Origin: Candidatus Nanoarchaeia archaeon
Lineage (GTDB): Archaea; Nanobdellota; Nanobdellia; Woesearchaeales; UBA525
Reading direction: 5' to 3'
Assembly (NCBI GenBank): GCA_028279755.1
Contig: JANQNB010000018.1
Location: 1-64,000, forward strand
Length of the DNA: 64,000 nt
Shown in pieces: positions 57,442 through 64,000 of the stretch. Made by a program: the position numbers and the translations under genes. Within the stretch, counting starts at the first letter, position 1. Every line of letters starts with the position of its first letter. The notes under the pieces were generated by a model. It searched no databases, had not been told where the DNA came from, and saw nothing but the letters and a program-made list of their open reading frames with translations.

Positions 57442-59223
57442 ATGAGCAAGATCGTCATTGTGGAGAAGGAGAAATGCAACCCTGAAGGGTGCGGCGGCTA
57501 CCTCTGTGCCAGAGTGAGCCCTTCCAACCGTGCTGGTAAAGAAGCCTTCTACAAGGACGTGGACAACAAGATCGGCGTGAAAGAAGAGCTTGTGTCTGAT
57601 GTCGACCGGATTGCGGTGAACAAATGCCCGTTCCACGCGCTCAAGCTCATCAATCTGCCGGAGCAATTGACAGAGACGCCAGTGCATCGCTATAGCAAGA
57701 ACGGTTTTGTGATCTTTCGCCTTCCTGTTCCAATATTTGGAAAAGTCGTGGGTATTCTTGGACGAAACGGCATTGGTAAATCCACTGCAGTGAAGATACT
57801 CGCCGGGGTCCTCGATGCAAATCTCGGCAAGGTTGAAATTGGTGAGGATGAAGTTGATGTCCAGGCATTGATTGACCATTTCAAAGGCAACGAGGCACAA
57901 GGGTATTTCGAGAAATTACGGGACAAGAAGATCACGCTCAGTTACAAACCGCAGCAAGTCGAACAAATAGCCAAGAGCTACGACGGCAAAGTCGGTGACT
58001 TACTCAAAAAGATCAATGAAAAAGAAAATAATGAATATGAAAGAATTTTGAAGGAACTCCAGATCGACCACCTGTTGGAGAGGGACATCAAGGTCCTGAG
58101 CGGTGGGGAATTACAGAGAGTTGCAATCGCCGCGACTGTGCTCAAGAACGCGAACGTGCTCTTCTTCGACGAGCCGACAAGCTATCTCGACATCAAGCAA
58201 CGCATCAAAGGCGCGCACTTCCTGCAAAACCTTGCGAATGAAGAAACCGCGGTGATGCTCATCGACCACGACCTGATCATCCTGGATTACATGTCAGAGC
58301 TCGCCCACCTCTTGTACGGGCAGGAGAACGGCTACGGCATTGTCAGCCAGCCGAAAGCGACCAAAGCGGGGATCAACGTGTATCTCGAAGGCTATCTGAA
58401 AGAGGAGAATGTGCGTTTCCGCGACCACAAGATCCACTTTCCCAAGCACGCGCTGGAGAAACGCGAAGGCCAGGACGAGAAACTCGCAGACTGGCCTGCT
58501 ATCTCGAAGACGCTCGGCACGTTTGAGCTCGAAGCGGATGCAGGCGTGATCAAGAAACACGACATCATCGGCATCCTGGGCGAGAACGGCATCGGCAAGA
58601 CCTCGTTCGTGAAAGAACTTGCCAAGATCCAGGGCGAAACCAGCAGCGGCGCCTTGAAGATCAGCTACAAACCGCAATATTTGGAAGAAATGGATGGTTA
58701 TGATGAGAACGAGCTCGTGGGCACCTTTATCTCACAAGCAATGAAGTACGACACCCAACTCCTCAAACCCCTGAACCTCCAGTCCCTATTCGAAAAGACC
58801 CTCGGACAGCTTTCCGGTGGACAATTGCAACGGGTCATCATCGCGCGCTGCCTTGCAGCAGACGCTGACCTGTTCCTCCTGGACGAGCCAAGCGCGTACC
58901 TCGACGTCGAGCAACGCTTGCTCATGAGCAAGATCATCAAGGATATGATGGAAGCCAAAGGCAAAGCCTGCCTTGTCGTGGACCACGACCTGCTCTTCGT
59001 CGACTATCTTTCAGAAAAGCTCATCGTCTTCGAAGGCGAACCAGGAAAACGGGGCCATGCGAAAGGCCCGTTCACGATGCAGGACGGGATGAATAAGTTT
59101 TTAGAGGACTTAGGCATAACATTCCGCAGGGACGAAGAGAACAACAGACCAAGAGCCAACAAGCTCGATTCAGTAAAAGACCGGGAACAAAAATCCAGTG
59201 GAAAACTGTACTATGCAAGCTGA
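57442..59223 (+). CDS. ABCE1/Rli1 ribosome-recycling ATPase with reduced Fe-S domain
   Basis: 593 residues with two ABC domains: GILGRNGIGKST, LSGGELQRVAIAA and FFDEPTSYLD in NBD1; GILGENGIGKTSF, LSGGQLQRVIIARCL and LLDEPSAYLD in NBD2. ABCE1 splits ribosomes after termination. The N-terminal ferredoxin-like domain normally has eight Cys for two [4Fe-4S] clusters; here only Cys12, Cys17, Cys22 and Cys62 remain. The expected fourth Cys of motif 1 is Ser26, and the first three Cys of motif 2 are replaced (VSDVDRIAVNKCPF). Confidence 0.95.
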   Translation: MSKIVIVEKEKCNPEGCGGYLCARVSPSNRAGKEAFYKDVDNKIGVKEELVSDVDRIAVNKCPFHALKLINLPEQLTETPVHRYSKNGFVIFRLPVPIFGKVVGILGRNGIGKSTAVKILAGVLDANLGKVEIGEDEVDVQALIDHFKGNEAQGYFEKLRDKKITLSYKPQQVEQIAKSYDGKVGDLLKKINEKENNEYERILKELQIDHLLERDIKVLSGGELQRVAIAATVLKNANVLFFDEPTSYLDIKQRIKGAHFLQNLANEETAVMLIDHDLIILDYMSELAHLLYGQENGYGIVSQPKATKAGINVYLEGYLKEENVRFRDHKIHFPKHALEKREGQDEKLADWPAISKTLGTFELEADAGVIKKHDIIGILGENGIGKTSFVKELAKIQGETSSGALKISYKPQYLEEMDGYDENELVGTFISQAMKYDTQLLKPLNLQSLFEKTLGQLSGGQLQRVIIARCLAADADLFLLDEPSAYLDVEQRLLMSKIIKDMMEAKGKACLVVDHDLLFVDYLSEKLIVFEGEPGKRGHAKGPFTMQDGMNKFLEDLGITFRRDEENNRPRANKLDSVKDREQKSSGKLYYAS

Positions 59224-59620
59224 GACAAAACCAGACGTGCAAGCAGCACTCGTTGTGCTCCATAAAGAAGGACGCGTTCTCATGCAAGGACGCGCAAACA
59301 TCTCGAAATGGGGGGAAGAATGGGCTGTTTTTGGCGGCGGCATCGAAGAAGGAGAGACTCCAGAACAAGCTATTACTCGCGAGATGCAAGAGGAGTTGGA
59401 ACTCGACTTTCCAAGCCCGAAAGTGCTTGGTAGTTTCTGCGCAGACCACAGTGGTAAGAACACCAAGGTGCACTATTTCGCGCTAGAAATCGAAGGTACG
59501 GAGAACTTGGTCTTGCACGAAGGCAGTGAGATGCGTTTCTTTTCCTTTGAGGAGACGAAAAACCTGAAACTCCATCCAGCACATCACAAAGTTATCGAAC
59601 TGGTGCAGAAGGTGCTATAG
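59213..59620 (+). CDS. Nudix hydrolase, MutT-like
   Basis: 135 residues from ATG 59213 (GTG 59198 possible), overlapping the ABCE1 gene by 11 nt. Nudix box: FGGGIEEGETPEQAITREMQEELEL. Small MutT-like members clean up oxidised or non-canonical nucleotides. It is followed directly by a second Nudix gene. Confidence 0.85.
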   Translation: MQAETKPDVQAALVVLHKEGRVLMQGRANISKWGEEWAVFGGGIEEGETPEQAITREMQEELELDFPSPKVLGSFCADHSGKNTKVHYFALEIEGTENLVLHEGSEMRFFSFEETKNLKLHPAHHKVIELVQKVL

Positions 59621-60049
59621 ATGCAAATCATTTACACTTCAGGCTTTGTCCCCTATGAACCTACAGGCCATATTGCTCTCCAACTCCGCGCTGACCGCAA
59701 CAGAAAGAACAACGAGGATGTCGCATTCTTTGGGGGTAGGCGCGACATGAAACCCGATGGAACTATGGAGACGCCGCTTGAAGCCTTCCACAGAGAGTCA
59801 TGGGAAGAGATGCGCCAACGTTGGGAAGTCTTCCACCACATTGGCGCTGTGCGGAAGCAGCAACCCACTCGCGTGTGCGTGCAGGACACCTTCATGGTGC
59901 CAGTCCATGACATCACAACCTTAGTCGATTATGAGGGAAGAGGCATCGGCCGCTACACGATCGCCCAGGCACAGCTGCTGCGCATGAATCCTGGAGATGA
60001 TCTAGTCCTCGATCTCATCCAGAAATTCTTAGAGGTACATTGCAGATGA
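59621..60049 (+). CDS. Nudix-like protein
   Basis: 142 residues, starting on the base after the previous stop. A Nudix-type box is seen in FFGGRRDMKPDGTMETPLEAFHRESWEEM: the RES-WEEM core fits REx-EE with one substitution, and the spacing after the Gly pair is longer than usual. It may hydrolyse a nucleoside diphosphate derivative or have lost activity. Confidence 0.7.
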   Translation: MQIIYTSGFVPYEPTGHIALQLRADRNRKNNEDVAFFGGRRDMKPDGTMETPLEAFHRESWEEMRQRWEVFHHIGAVRKQQPTRVCVQDTFMVPVHDITTLVDYEGRGIGRYTIAQAQLLRMNPGDDLVLDLIQKFLEVHCR

Positions 60050-60657
60050 AACACATCCTCCTTTCCGTCGTTTTGGCGATCACACTCGTGTTCCTTGGCT
60101 TCTTCAGCGTATACTACAATCACAGTCCGGGGAGTATCTATGACATTCAAGGCCCTGAAGAAGACAACACAGAATTCATCCTGCTCACCCTTGATTATCT
60201 TGACGGTGAAGAGGTCGATCTCGGCTTCTACACGCAGGCGGAGCAGGACCACCTTAAGGACGTTCGACGTCTCTTGCTCAAAGTGAAGTTTATCGCCGGC
60301 CTGCTCGTGCTCATCCTGCTCAGCCAAGGAGCGGCTCACTGGCGAAGCTGCACGCGGCTCAAGAAATGCGACTGCAAGCCCTTGATCGAGCGCGTGCTGT
60401 TCTGGGGCGGGATCGGCACGCTTGTCCTGGTCGTGCTCCTCGCCTTGCTTTCCTTGCTCGACTTCCCGAGCTTCTGGACATACTTCCACGAAGTCTTCTT
60501 TCCGCAAGGCAATTGGTTGTTTGACAGGGGCACGATGCTGATCCAGCTGTTCCCGAGAACATTCTTCCATTCGTTCGCCAAGAACGTTCTGCTCGCGTCA
60601 GCGATTTACGGCCTGGTCTCGCTCTTCGCCAGCCACATCCTTAGATCTTCCGAATAA
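60046..60657 (+). CDS. DUF1461-type integral membrane protein
   Basis: 203 residues from ATG 60046 (AGAGGT upstream, 4-nt overlap with the preceding gene). First TM helix at residues 4-24, then an outside loop with FYTQAEQDHLKDVRRLLL, followed by three more TM helices. This arrangement is typical of DUF1461 (TIGR01906) proteins of unknown function. Its 3' end overlaps the convergent TrmI gene by 17 nt. Confidence 0.75.
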   Translation: MKHILLSVVLAITLVFLGFFSVYYNHSPGSIYDIQGPEEDNTEFILLTLDYLDGEEVDLGFYTQAEQDHLKDVRRLLLKVKFIAGLLVLILLSQGAAHWRSCTRLKKCDCKPLIERVLFWGGIGTLVLVVLLALLSLLDFPSFWTYFHEVFFPQGNWLFDRGTMLIQLFPRTFFHSFAKNVLLASAIYGLVSLFASHILRSSE

Positions 60658-61381
60658 AGCTCAAGAAGGCAGTATGCTGGAAATCCTTAGATTCCGGACG
60701 GACAGCCTGACCAGCGATACGCCATTCCCGTTCCATCAGCTCGACAGTCGAGACATGCAAGAACGAGCTATCCAGTTTCTCCACGAGTTGCATCGCCTGC
60801 GTGATGCACGGCGTATACCCGACCAGCCAGGCACCGTTCTTCAGCACCTTCGCAGCAGTCTGCAAGGCTTTCCACGGCTCAGGCACGTCGAGGAGAAAGA
60901 GATCGAAGTCCTTTTCCTTGATCGTCTTTGGATCGTTCGCATCGCCACGCTTGACCTCGACATTCTTGACGCCCAGCTCTTTCATGTTCTCTTTCGTGAG
61001 CAGCAGGCTGCGGTCATCAATATCATAGGCGTACACGTTCTTTGCGACACGCGCAAGCAAGGCTGAGGCGAATCCAGAACCTGCGCCGATGTCAAGCACC
61101 AGCGAATCCTTGTCCAACCCGGTCATGGCGATGATCAGACCCAGATCTTTCGGCTGGATCACCTGCGCGCCGCGCTGCAATCGCTGATAGCGATCGATGA
61201 AATCCGCGGGCAGGATCGTGAACGTCTCCCCGCCGACCTTGACTGTGCCGCCTTTCTTCAATGCAGCTTTTGGAATCGCGCCAAAGTCGGTGTGGAAGTC
61301 ATGCGCTTCGTCAGGCGCGTAGAACTCTGCCTGCTTCTTATCATGCTTGCCTTTCTTCTCACGGCGGATGATGCGTGCCAT
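60641..61381 (-). CDS. trmI: tRNA (adenine-N1)-methyltransferase, TrmI-like
   Basis: About 246 residues from ATG 61381; a CATATAAACCG box lies at about 61403-61413, so the start is leaderless. SAM-binding motif VLDIGAGSGFASALLAR, then AYDIDDRSLLL and FDLFLLDVPEPWKAL, and the C-terminal ELMEREWRIAGQAVRP ... HTAFL typical of TrmI. Archaeal TrmI makes m1A at tRNA positions 57/58. Confidence 0.9.
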   Translation of the reverse strand: MARIIRREKKGKHDKKQAEFYAPDEAHDFHTDFGAIPKAALKKGGTVKVGGETFTILPADFIDRYQRLQRGAQVIQPKDLGLIIAMTGLDKDSLVLDIGAGSGFASALLARVAKNVYAYDIDDRSLLLTKENMKELGVKNVEVKRGDANDPKTIKEKDFDLFLLDVPEPWKALQTAAKVLKNGAWLVGYTPCITQAMQLVEKLDSSFLHVSTVELMEREWRIAGQAVRPESKDFQHTAFLSFIRKI

Positions 61382-61404
61382 AAACAAGGAGAATCAGGAA
61401 CGGT

Positions 61405-62448
61405 TTATATGAGCTTCGGGAAGGGCGATGGCTCCCGCGGATCGCTCGCTTGGTACCACATTGCATCTTCGTCTTCCTGCTTCTCGGGGATCTCGATATG
61501 TGTCGGCAAGGGCTTGTCCTTGACCGAGTCGAGCAGGTATTGCGGACACCAGTCGATGCCAACGCGTTTGCTGAGCCGGATGAAGTTGTAGCAGCGTTGC
61601 TGCACATGCTTCTCCTTCGTCTCCTCAAAGTCCAGTTTCTTCACAGCTTCCCATTGCGCAATCGCGCGCGCTTCCAGGTGATCGATCGCTTCCTGCAATT
61701 GCTGCTCGTTCTTCGGCTCTTTCCCGTTGACAAACACGCGATAGCTTCGCAAACCGTTGACCACATCGCCCTTGAAGATGGCATGGGTGCAGGAATCGAC
61801 TTCCAGATCGACATCTTCATACGTCGCCAACACCCTGACTTCTTTGATTCCCTTGTCAAGTTCAGGCCAGAGCTCTTGCGGGTTCAGCTCTGCGAAGTGC
61901 CGCTTGACAAAGATCCTGTTCTTGCCGATCGGATAGGGTCCATAGGTTTCATACCCGATTTCCGGAGTGTAATCGCCGTAGAGACCATACGACAATTGAT
62001 AGCATGCATTGATCAATCGTCCAAGGAGCTTGCCGATGCGTGGATTGCCGGGGTGCAGTCCTCTGCGCAGCTGCTCGACCTCGACGCTCGTGTGGATCTT
62101 GTTCACAGCGATCGCATACGGATCCTCCTGCGCAGTCGCCAACAGCGCTTCTGCAAACCAGTTGAAGAGCTTCAGGCGATCGTCGTTCGACGCATGAGCG
62201 AATGCGCCGGAGATCATAGCCATCAAGAGTTCCACACGGCACGCGCTCGTGTTCCAGAACAAGGCATGACGTTCTCGCGGTGTCAAGTGTTGTGTCTTGT
62301 CAGCGATCTCCAGCAAGTGCCGGATCCATTCCCGCGAGCACATCGATTCGATCTGGTGATAGGGAAAAGGAACGAACGTCTTGAAATCCATGCGTTTCAG
62401 ACAGATATCAGCTGCCTTGAGATATTCGGGGATGGTGTCACGCGTCAT
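61405..62448 (-). CDS. Unknown protein coupled to a PEP-swivel domain gene
   Basis: 347 residues from ATG 62448 (frame open to 62481), overlapping the swivel-domain gene by 11 nt. Mostly helical N-terminal half (ALFWNTSACRVELLMAMISGAF) and an alpha/beta middle with YGDYTPEIGYETYGPYPI and EVRVLATYEDVDLEV. The family is not recognised. Tight coupling to a phosphohistidine swivel protein suggests a shared phosphotransfer role. Confidence 0.65.
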   Translation of the reverse strand: MTRDTIPEYLKAADICLKRMDFKTFVPFPYHQIESMCSREWIRHLLEIADKTQHLTPRERHALFWNTSACRVELLMAMISGAFAHASNDDRLKLFNWFAEALLATAQEDPYAIAVNKIHTSVEVEQLRRGLHPGNPRIGKLLGRLINACYQLSYGLYGDYTPEIGYETYGPYPIGKNRIFVKRHFAELNPQELWPELDKGIKEVRVLATYEDVDLEVDSCTHAIFKGDVVNGLRSYRVFVNGKEPKNEQQLQEAIDHLEARAIAQWEAVKKLDFEETKEKHVQQRCYNFIRLSKRVGIDWCPQYLLDSVKDKPLPTHIEIPEKQEDEDAMWYQASDPREPSPFPKLI

Positions 62449-62776
62449 CGAGCACCTCCACGATGCCAGCTTCGCCGTCAACTTTCACACGCATGCCGTC
62501 TTTCAGCACCGCAGTGGCTGGCTTGCCAGCTGCATCCTTGGCAGAAACCACGCAGGGAATGCCAAGTTCTCGCGAGACAATAGAAGGGTGACTAGTGAGG
62601 CCACCGATGTCGCACACGATAGCAGCTGCTTTACCCATCAGGGTGACCATGCCGGGATTGGTGATACGCGTGACAAGAATGTCTCCTTCACTAAAGGCTG
62701 CAGTATGATCTTCCACCAGGCGGCATTTGCCAGTGGCTGTGCCTTGGCTAGTGCCCTGGCCAGTGAGTGTTGTCAT
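62438..62776 (-). CDS. Stand-alone PEP-utilising mobile (phosphohistidine swivel) domain
   Basis: 112 residues. The swivel domain of PEP synthase/PPDK/EI is seen alone: GTATGKCRLVEDHT, the GDILVTRITNPGMV strand-turn, and the active-site GGLTSHPSIVSRELGIPCVV with the phosphorylatable His. It lacks the ATP-grasp and PEP-barrel domains, so it needs partners in trans. TATA box TTTTTATATACTTG at about 62797-62808. Confidence 0.87.
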   Translation of the reverse strand: MTTLTGQGTSQGTATGKCRLVEDHTAAFSEGDILVTRITNPGMVTLMGKAAAIVCDIGGLTSHPSIVSRELGIPCVVSAKDAAGKPATAVLKDGMRVKVDGEAGIVEVLDDA

Positions 62777-62815
62777 GCCCTGGTGGAGGCGTTACAAGTA
62801 TATAAAAATTAGTTC

Positions 62816-62827
62816 CCCTGTACAGGG
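62816..62827. promoter_or_regulatory. 12-bp perfect palindrome upstream of the swivel gene
   Basis: CCCTGTACAGGG, about 8 bp upstream of the TATA box at 62797-62808; operator candidate. Confidence 0.4.
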
Positions 62828-62882
62828 TATAGAATATGGGGGGAAGAAAAATGTTTTAAAAAAGGTTGTGGGATGCGCATGA

Positions 62883-63563
62883 TCAGTCGTCCTTGATCTG
62901 ATCTTGCTGGTTATCCTGGACAAGCACTGCACTGAGGGAGTCGTCCTCAACCTGGCCGACCACGACAGCAGTCAGGATAGCGCGTTTGGGTACCTCGATA
63001 TCATCCAGCTTCAGGGCAACGGTATTCGAGCCTGCGACGCGTATTTCAATGTCGTAGGTGTCGGCGCGGAAGAAGACGTAGCTGCTTGCCTCCTGGAACT
63101 CGAGGTTGCGGACGATGCGGTGCCCATTGGCATAGATATCCACTCGTGGCGCGTCCGGGCTTGCGTGCACAAAGCGTATGCGCGAGCCGAAGTGTGACAC
63201 ATCCCTGTTCTTGTCGATGAGGACGAGCGGTTCAATGTTCGCAAGCACGTCTGTTGCCACAACAGTGTAATCCTTGCCCTGCTTCAGGCGTAATTTCTCG
63301 TCAATCACTACTGGTGCGGTCGCGCCTGCAGGCACTACTTCGATTTCATACCAATCTGCAGGCACGGTGGCGTAGCCAGTGATGTCCTTGAACGCCAGGT
63401 CAGAGAATGCGGGTGCGCCATCCACAAGCACATCAACCGCAGGTGCGTCGGGACTTGCGTGGATCACGCGGATATCTGCGTGACGCGAGGGTGCTGCAAG
63501 CGCTCCAACGCTGAACATCAGGGTCATGATGATGAGGAGTGGGAAGAGGCCGAACAGCTTCAT
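62883..63563 (-). CDS. Secreted DUF4397 protein
   Basis: 226 residues from ATG 63563 with GGGGTGA upstream. A signal peptide (MKLFGLFPLLIIMTLMFSVGALA) is followed by two DUF4397 repeats, each starting with the IHASPDAPAVDV / VHASPDAPRVDI motif. DUF4397 is a beta-sandwich found in extracellular and surface proteins of unknown role. It overlaps the preceding small gene by 4 nt. Confidence 0.85.
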   Translation of the reverse strand: MKLFGLFPLLIIMTLMFSVGALAAPSRHADIRVIHASPDAPAVDVLVDGAPAFSDLAFKDITGYATVPADWYEIEVVPAGATAPVVIDEKLRLKQGKDYTVVATDVLANIEPLVLIDKNRDVSHFGSRIRFVHASPDAPRVDIYANGHRIVRNLEFQEASSYVFFRADTYDIEIRVAGSNTVALKLDDIEVPKRAILTAVVVGQVEDDSLSAVLVQDNQQDQIKDD

Positions 63564-63682
63564 GCTGTCACCCCTTTCAGAATCCATCGGTTCTGCCAGG
63601 TGTTCAGCTTGCCGTGTGCCGGCTGGCCGTGCCAGGCCAGCTCTTCTTCTTGCCAGTCTTCATAATGTTCGTTCGGGTTCAT
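63560..63682 (-). CDS. Small protein upstream of the DUF4397 gene (40 residues)
   Basis: ATG 63682 is preceded by GGAGGTGG, one of the strongest ribosome binding sites in the window, and the stop overlaps the DUF4397 start by 4 nt. The peptide is Trp/His/Glu-rich (EHYEDWQEEELAWHG). It may be a leader peptide for translational coupling or a functional microprotein. Confidence 0.6.
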   Translation of the reverse strand: MNPNEHYEDWQEEELAWHGQPAHGKLNTWQNRWILKGVTA

Positions 63683-63714
63683 TGCTCCACCTCCACGCAT
63701 CGCAATGCGCTTAT

Positions 63715-63746
63715 GCAATGCATAAATGCATTGCTCTATATAAACC
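63715..63746 (-). promoter_or_regulatory. TATA box and start-site palindrome of the small gene/DUF4397 operon
   Basis: TATA box GGTTTATATAGAG (63734-63746, minus). Just downstream, GCAATGCAT-AA-ATGCATTGC at 63715-63734 is a perfect 9-bp-arm palindrome, covering the likely start site, so a bound repressor could block initiation. Confidence 0.5.
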
Positions 63747-63788
63747 TTATCTTGAATGCTTCGCATTTGTGCTGAGCAGACAAGAAAG

Positions 63789-63798
63789 GCATAAAAAG
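63789..63798 (+). promoter_or_regulatory. TATA box for the HTH gene at 63820
   Basis: GGCATAAAAA about 26 nt before ATG 63820. Confidence 0.5.
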
Positions 63799-63819
63799 CA
63801 GCGAGGTCTCCGTTTTTCG

Positions 63820-64000
63820 ATGGACGACGCACTCAAGCATCTCACTGCCATCAAACGCCTGCTCACAGAGCATCCTGGTGGTCTCACGATTCTTGACATC
63901 GCCGCCCACCTCAAGGTCAATAGGAATAGTGTGGCTAAGTACCTTGAAGTGATGCGCATCAGCGGCCATCTCGACGTGCGGACAGTCGGGCCTGCAAAGC
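63820..64000 (+). CDS. HTH-domain regulator (partial)
   Basis: The first 60 residues are present; the gene runs off the right edge. The helix-turn-helix GGLTILDIAAHLKVNRNSVAKYLEVMRISGHLDVR and the following GPAK match the N-terminal DNA-binding module that in archaea is often fused to PAS or other sensor domains. Divergent from the DUF4397 operon, so it may control the palindrome there. Confidence 0.7.
   Translation, partial: MDDALKHLTAIKRLLTEHPGGLTILDIAAHLKVNRNSVAKYLEVMRISGHLDVRTVGPAK

Overview
The window looks like a piece of an archaeal chromosome. Archaeal or eukaryote-like information genes include topoisomerase VI A and B, a Pno1-type KH protein, RIO1 kinase, archaeal DnaG, a family B DNA polymerase, ABCE1, archaeal S15, archease plus RtcB, a TrmI-type tRNA methyltransferase, NurA, a Dph2-like protein and a Hel308 half. 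Most transcripts start with a TATA box about 25 nt before the start codon (leaderless), while genes inside operons use GGAGGTG-type ribosome binding sites. Several features suggest a reduced DPANN-type lineage (Woesearchaeota-like is my best guess, not proven): stand-alone or truncated versions of normally larger proteins (Hel308, Dph2), a bacterial-type MetK and a class-2-like DHODH.

Layout. 1-2450: a PEP-synthase-like protein with an acidic tail, and a B3/4 protein. 2452-11433 (minus): the cluster dnaG, rio1, KH, top6B, top6A, then a Trp-rich unknown, NurA, a PfkB kinase and class I aldolase. 11434-17782: HAD proteins, Dph2-like, a RecB-like Fe-S nuclease, a PIN protein and NAD(P)HX dehydratase. 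17809-21262: pyrD and the archease/rtcB RNA-repair pair. 21381-25229: surface proteins and two membrane-anchored winged-helix regulators. 25416-28977: a copper/heavy-metal cluster (HMA membrane protein, DUF2318 lipoprotein, CopA). 29050-37004: central metabolism (TrxB, two IMPase/FBPase paralogues, leucyl aminopeptidase, malate dehydrogenase, MetK). 37012-43933: tRNA-Asn with tRNA-derived hairpins, a Hel308 C-terminal half, a PRPP synthetase relative, S15, intron-bearing tRNA-Pro and an aminotransferase. 44010-50210: a glycogen operon (GT4, GH57, two DUF5752 proteins, GT3) facing a winged-helix regulator. 50211-64000: small proteins, Nudix hydrolases, ParA, PolB, ABCE1, TrmI, a PEP-swivel domain and DUF4397 surface protein.

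The most unusual signal is a family of dispersed, sometimes nested, imperfect palindromes (eight sites, two holding a second copy inside). They have a conserved 3-nt bulge (AAG or TAG) and outer stems that differ between copies yet stay self-complementary. Six of the eight lie 0-3 nt from a stop codon. Other notable points are an ABCE1 that keeps only the four cysteines expected for one Fe-S cluster, a Hel308 split at a domain boundary, a Dph2 without its first domain, tRNA-Asn-derived inverted repeats, and two promoter-bearing intergenic regions that may encode structured RNAs.
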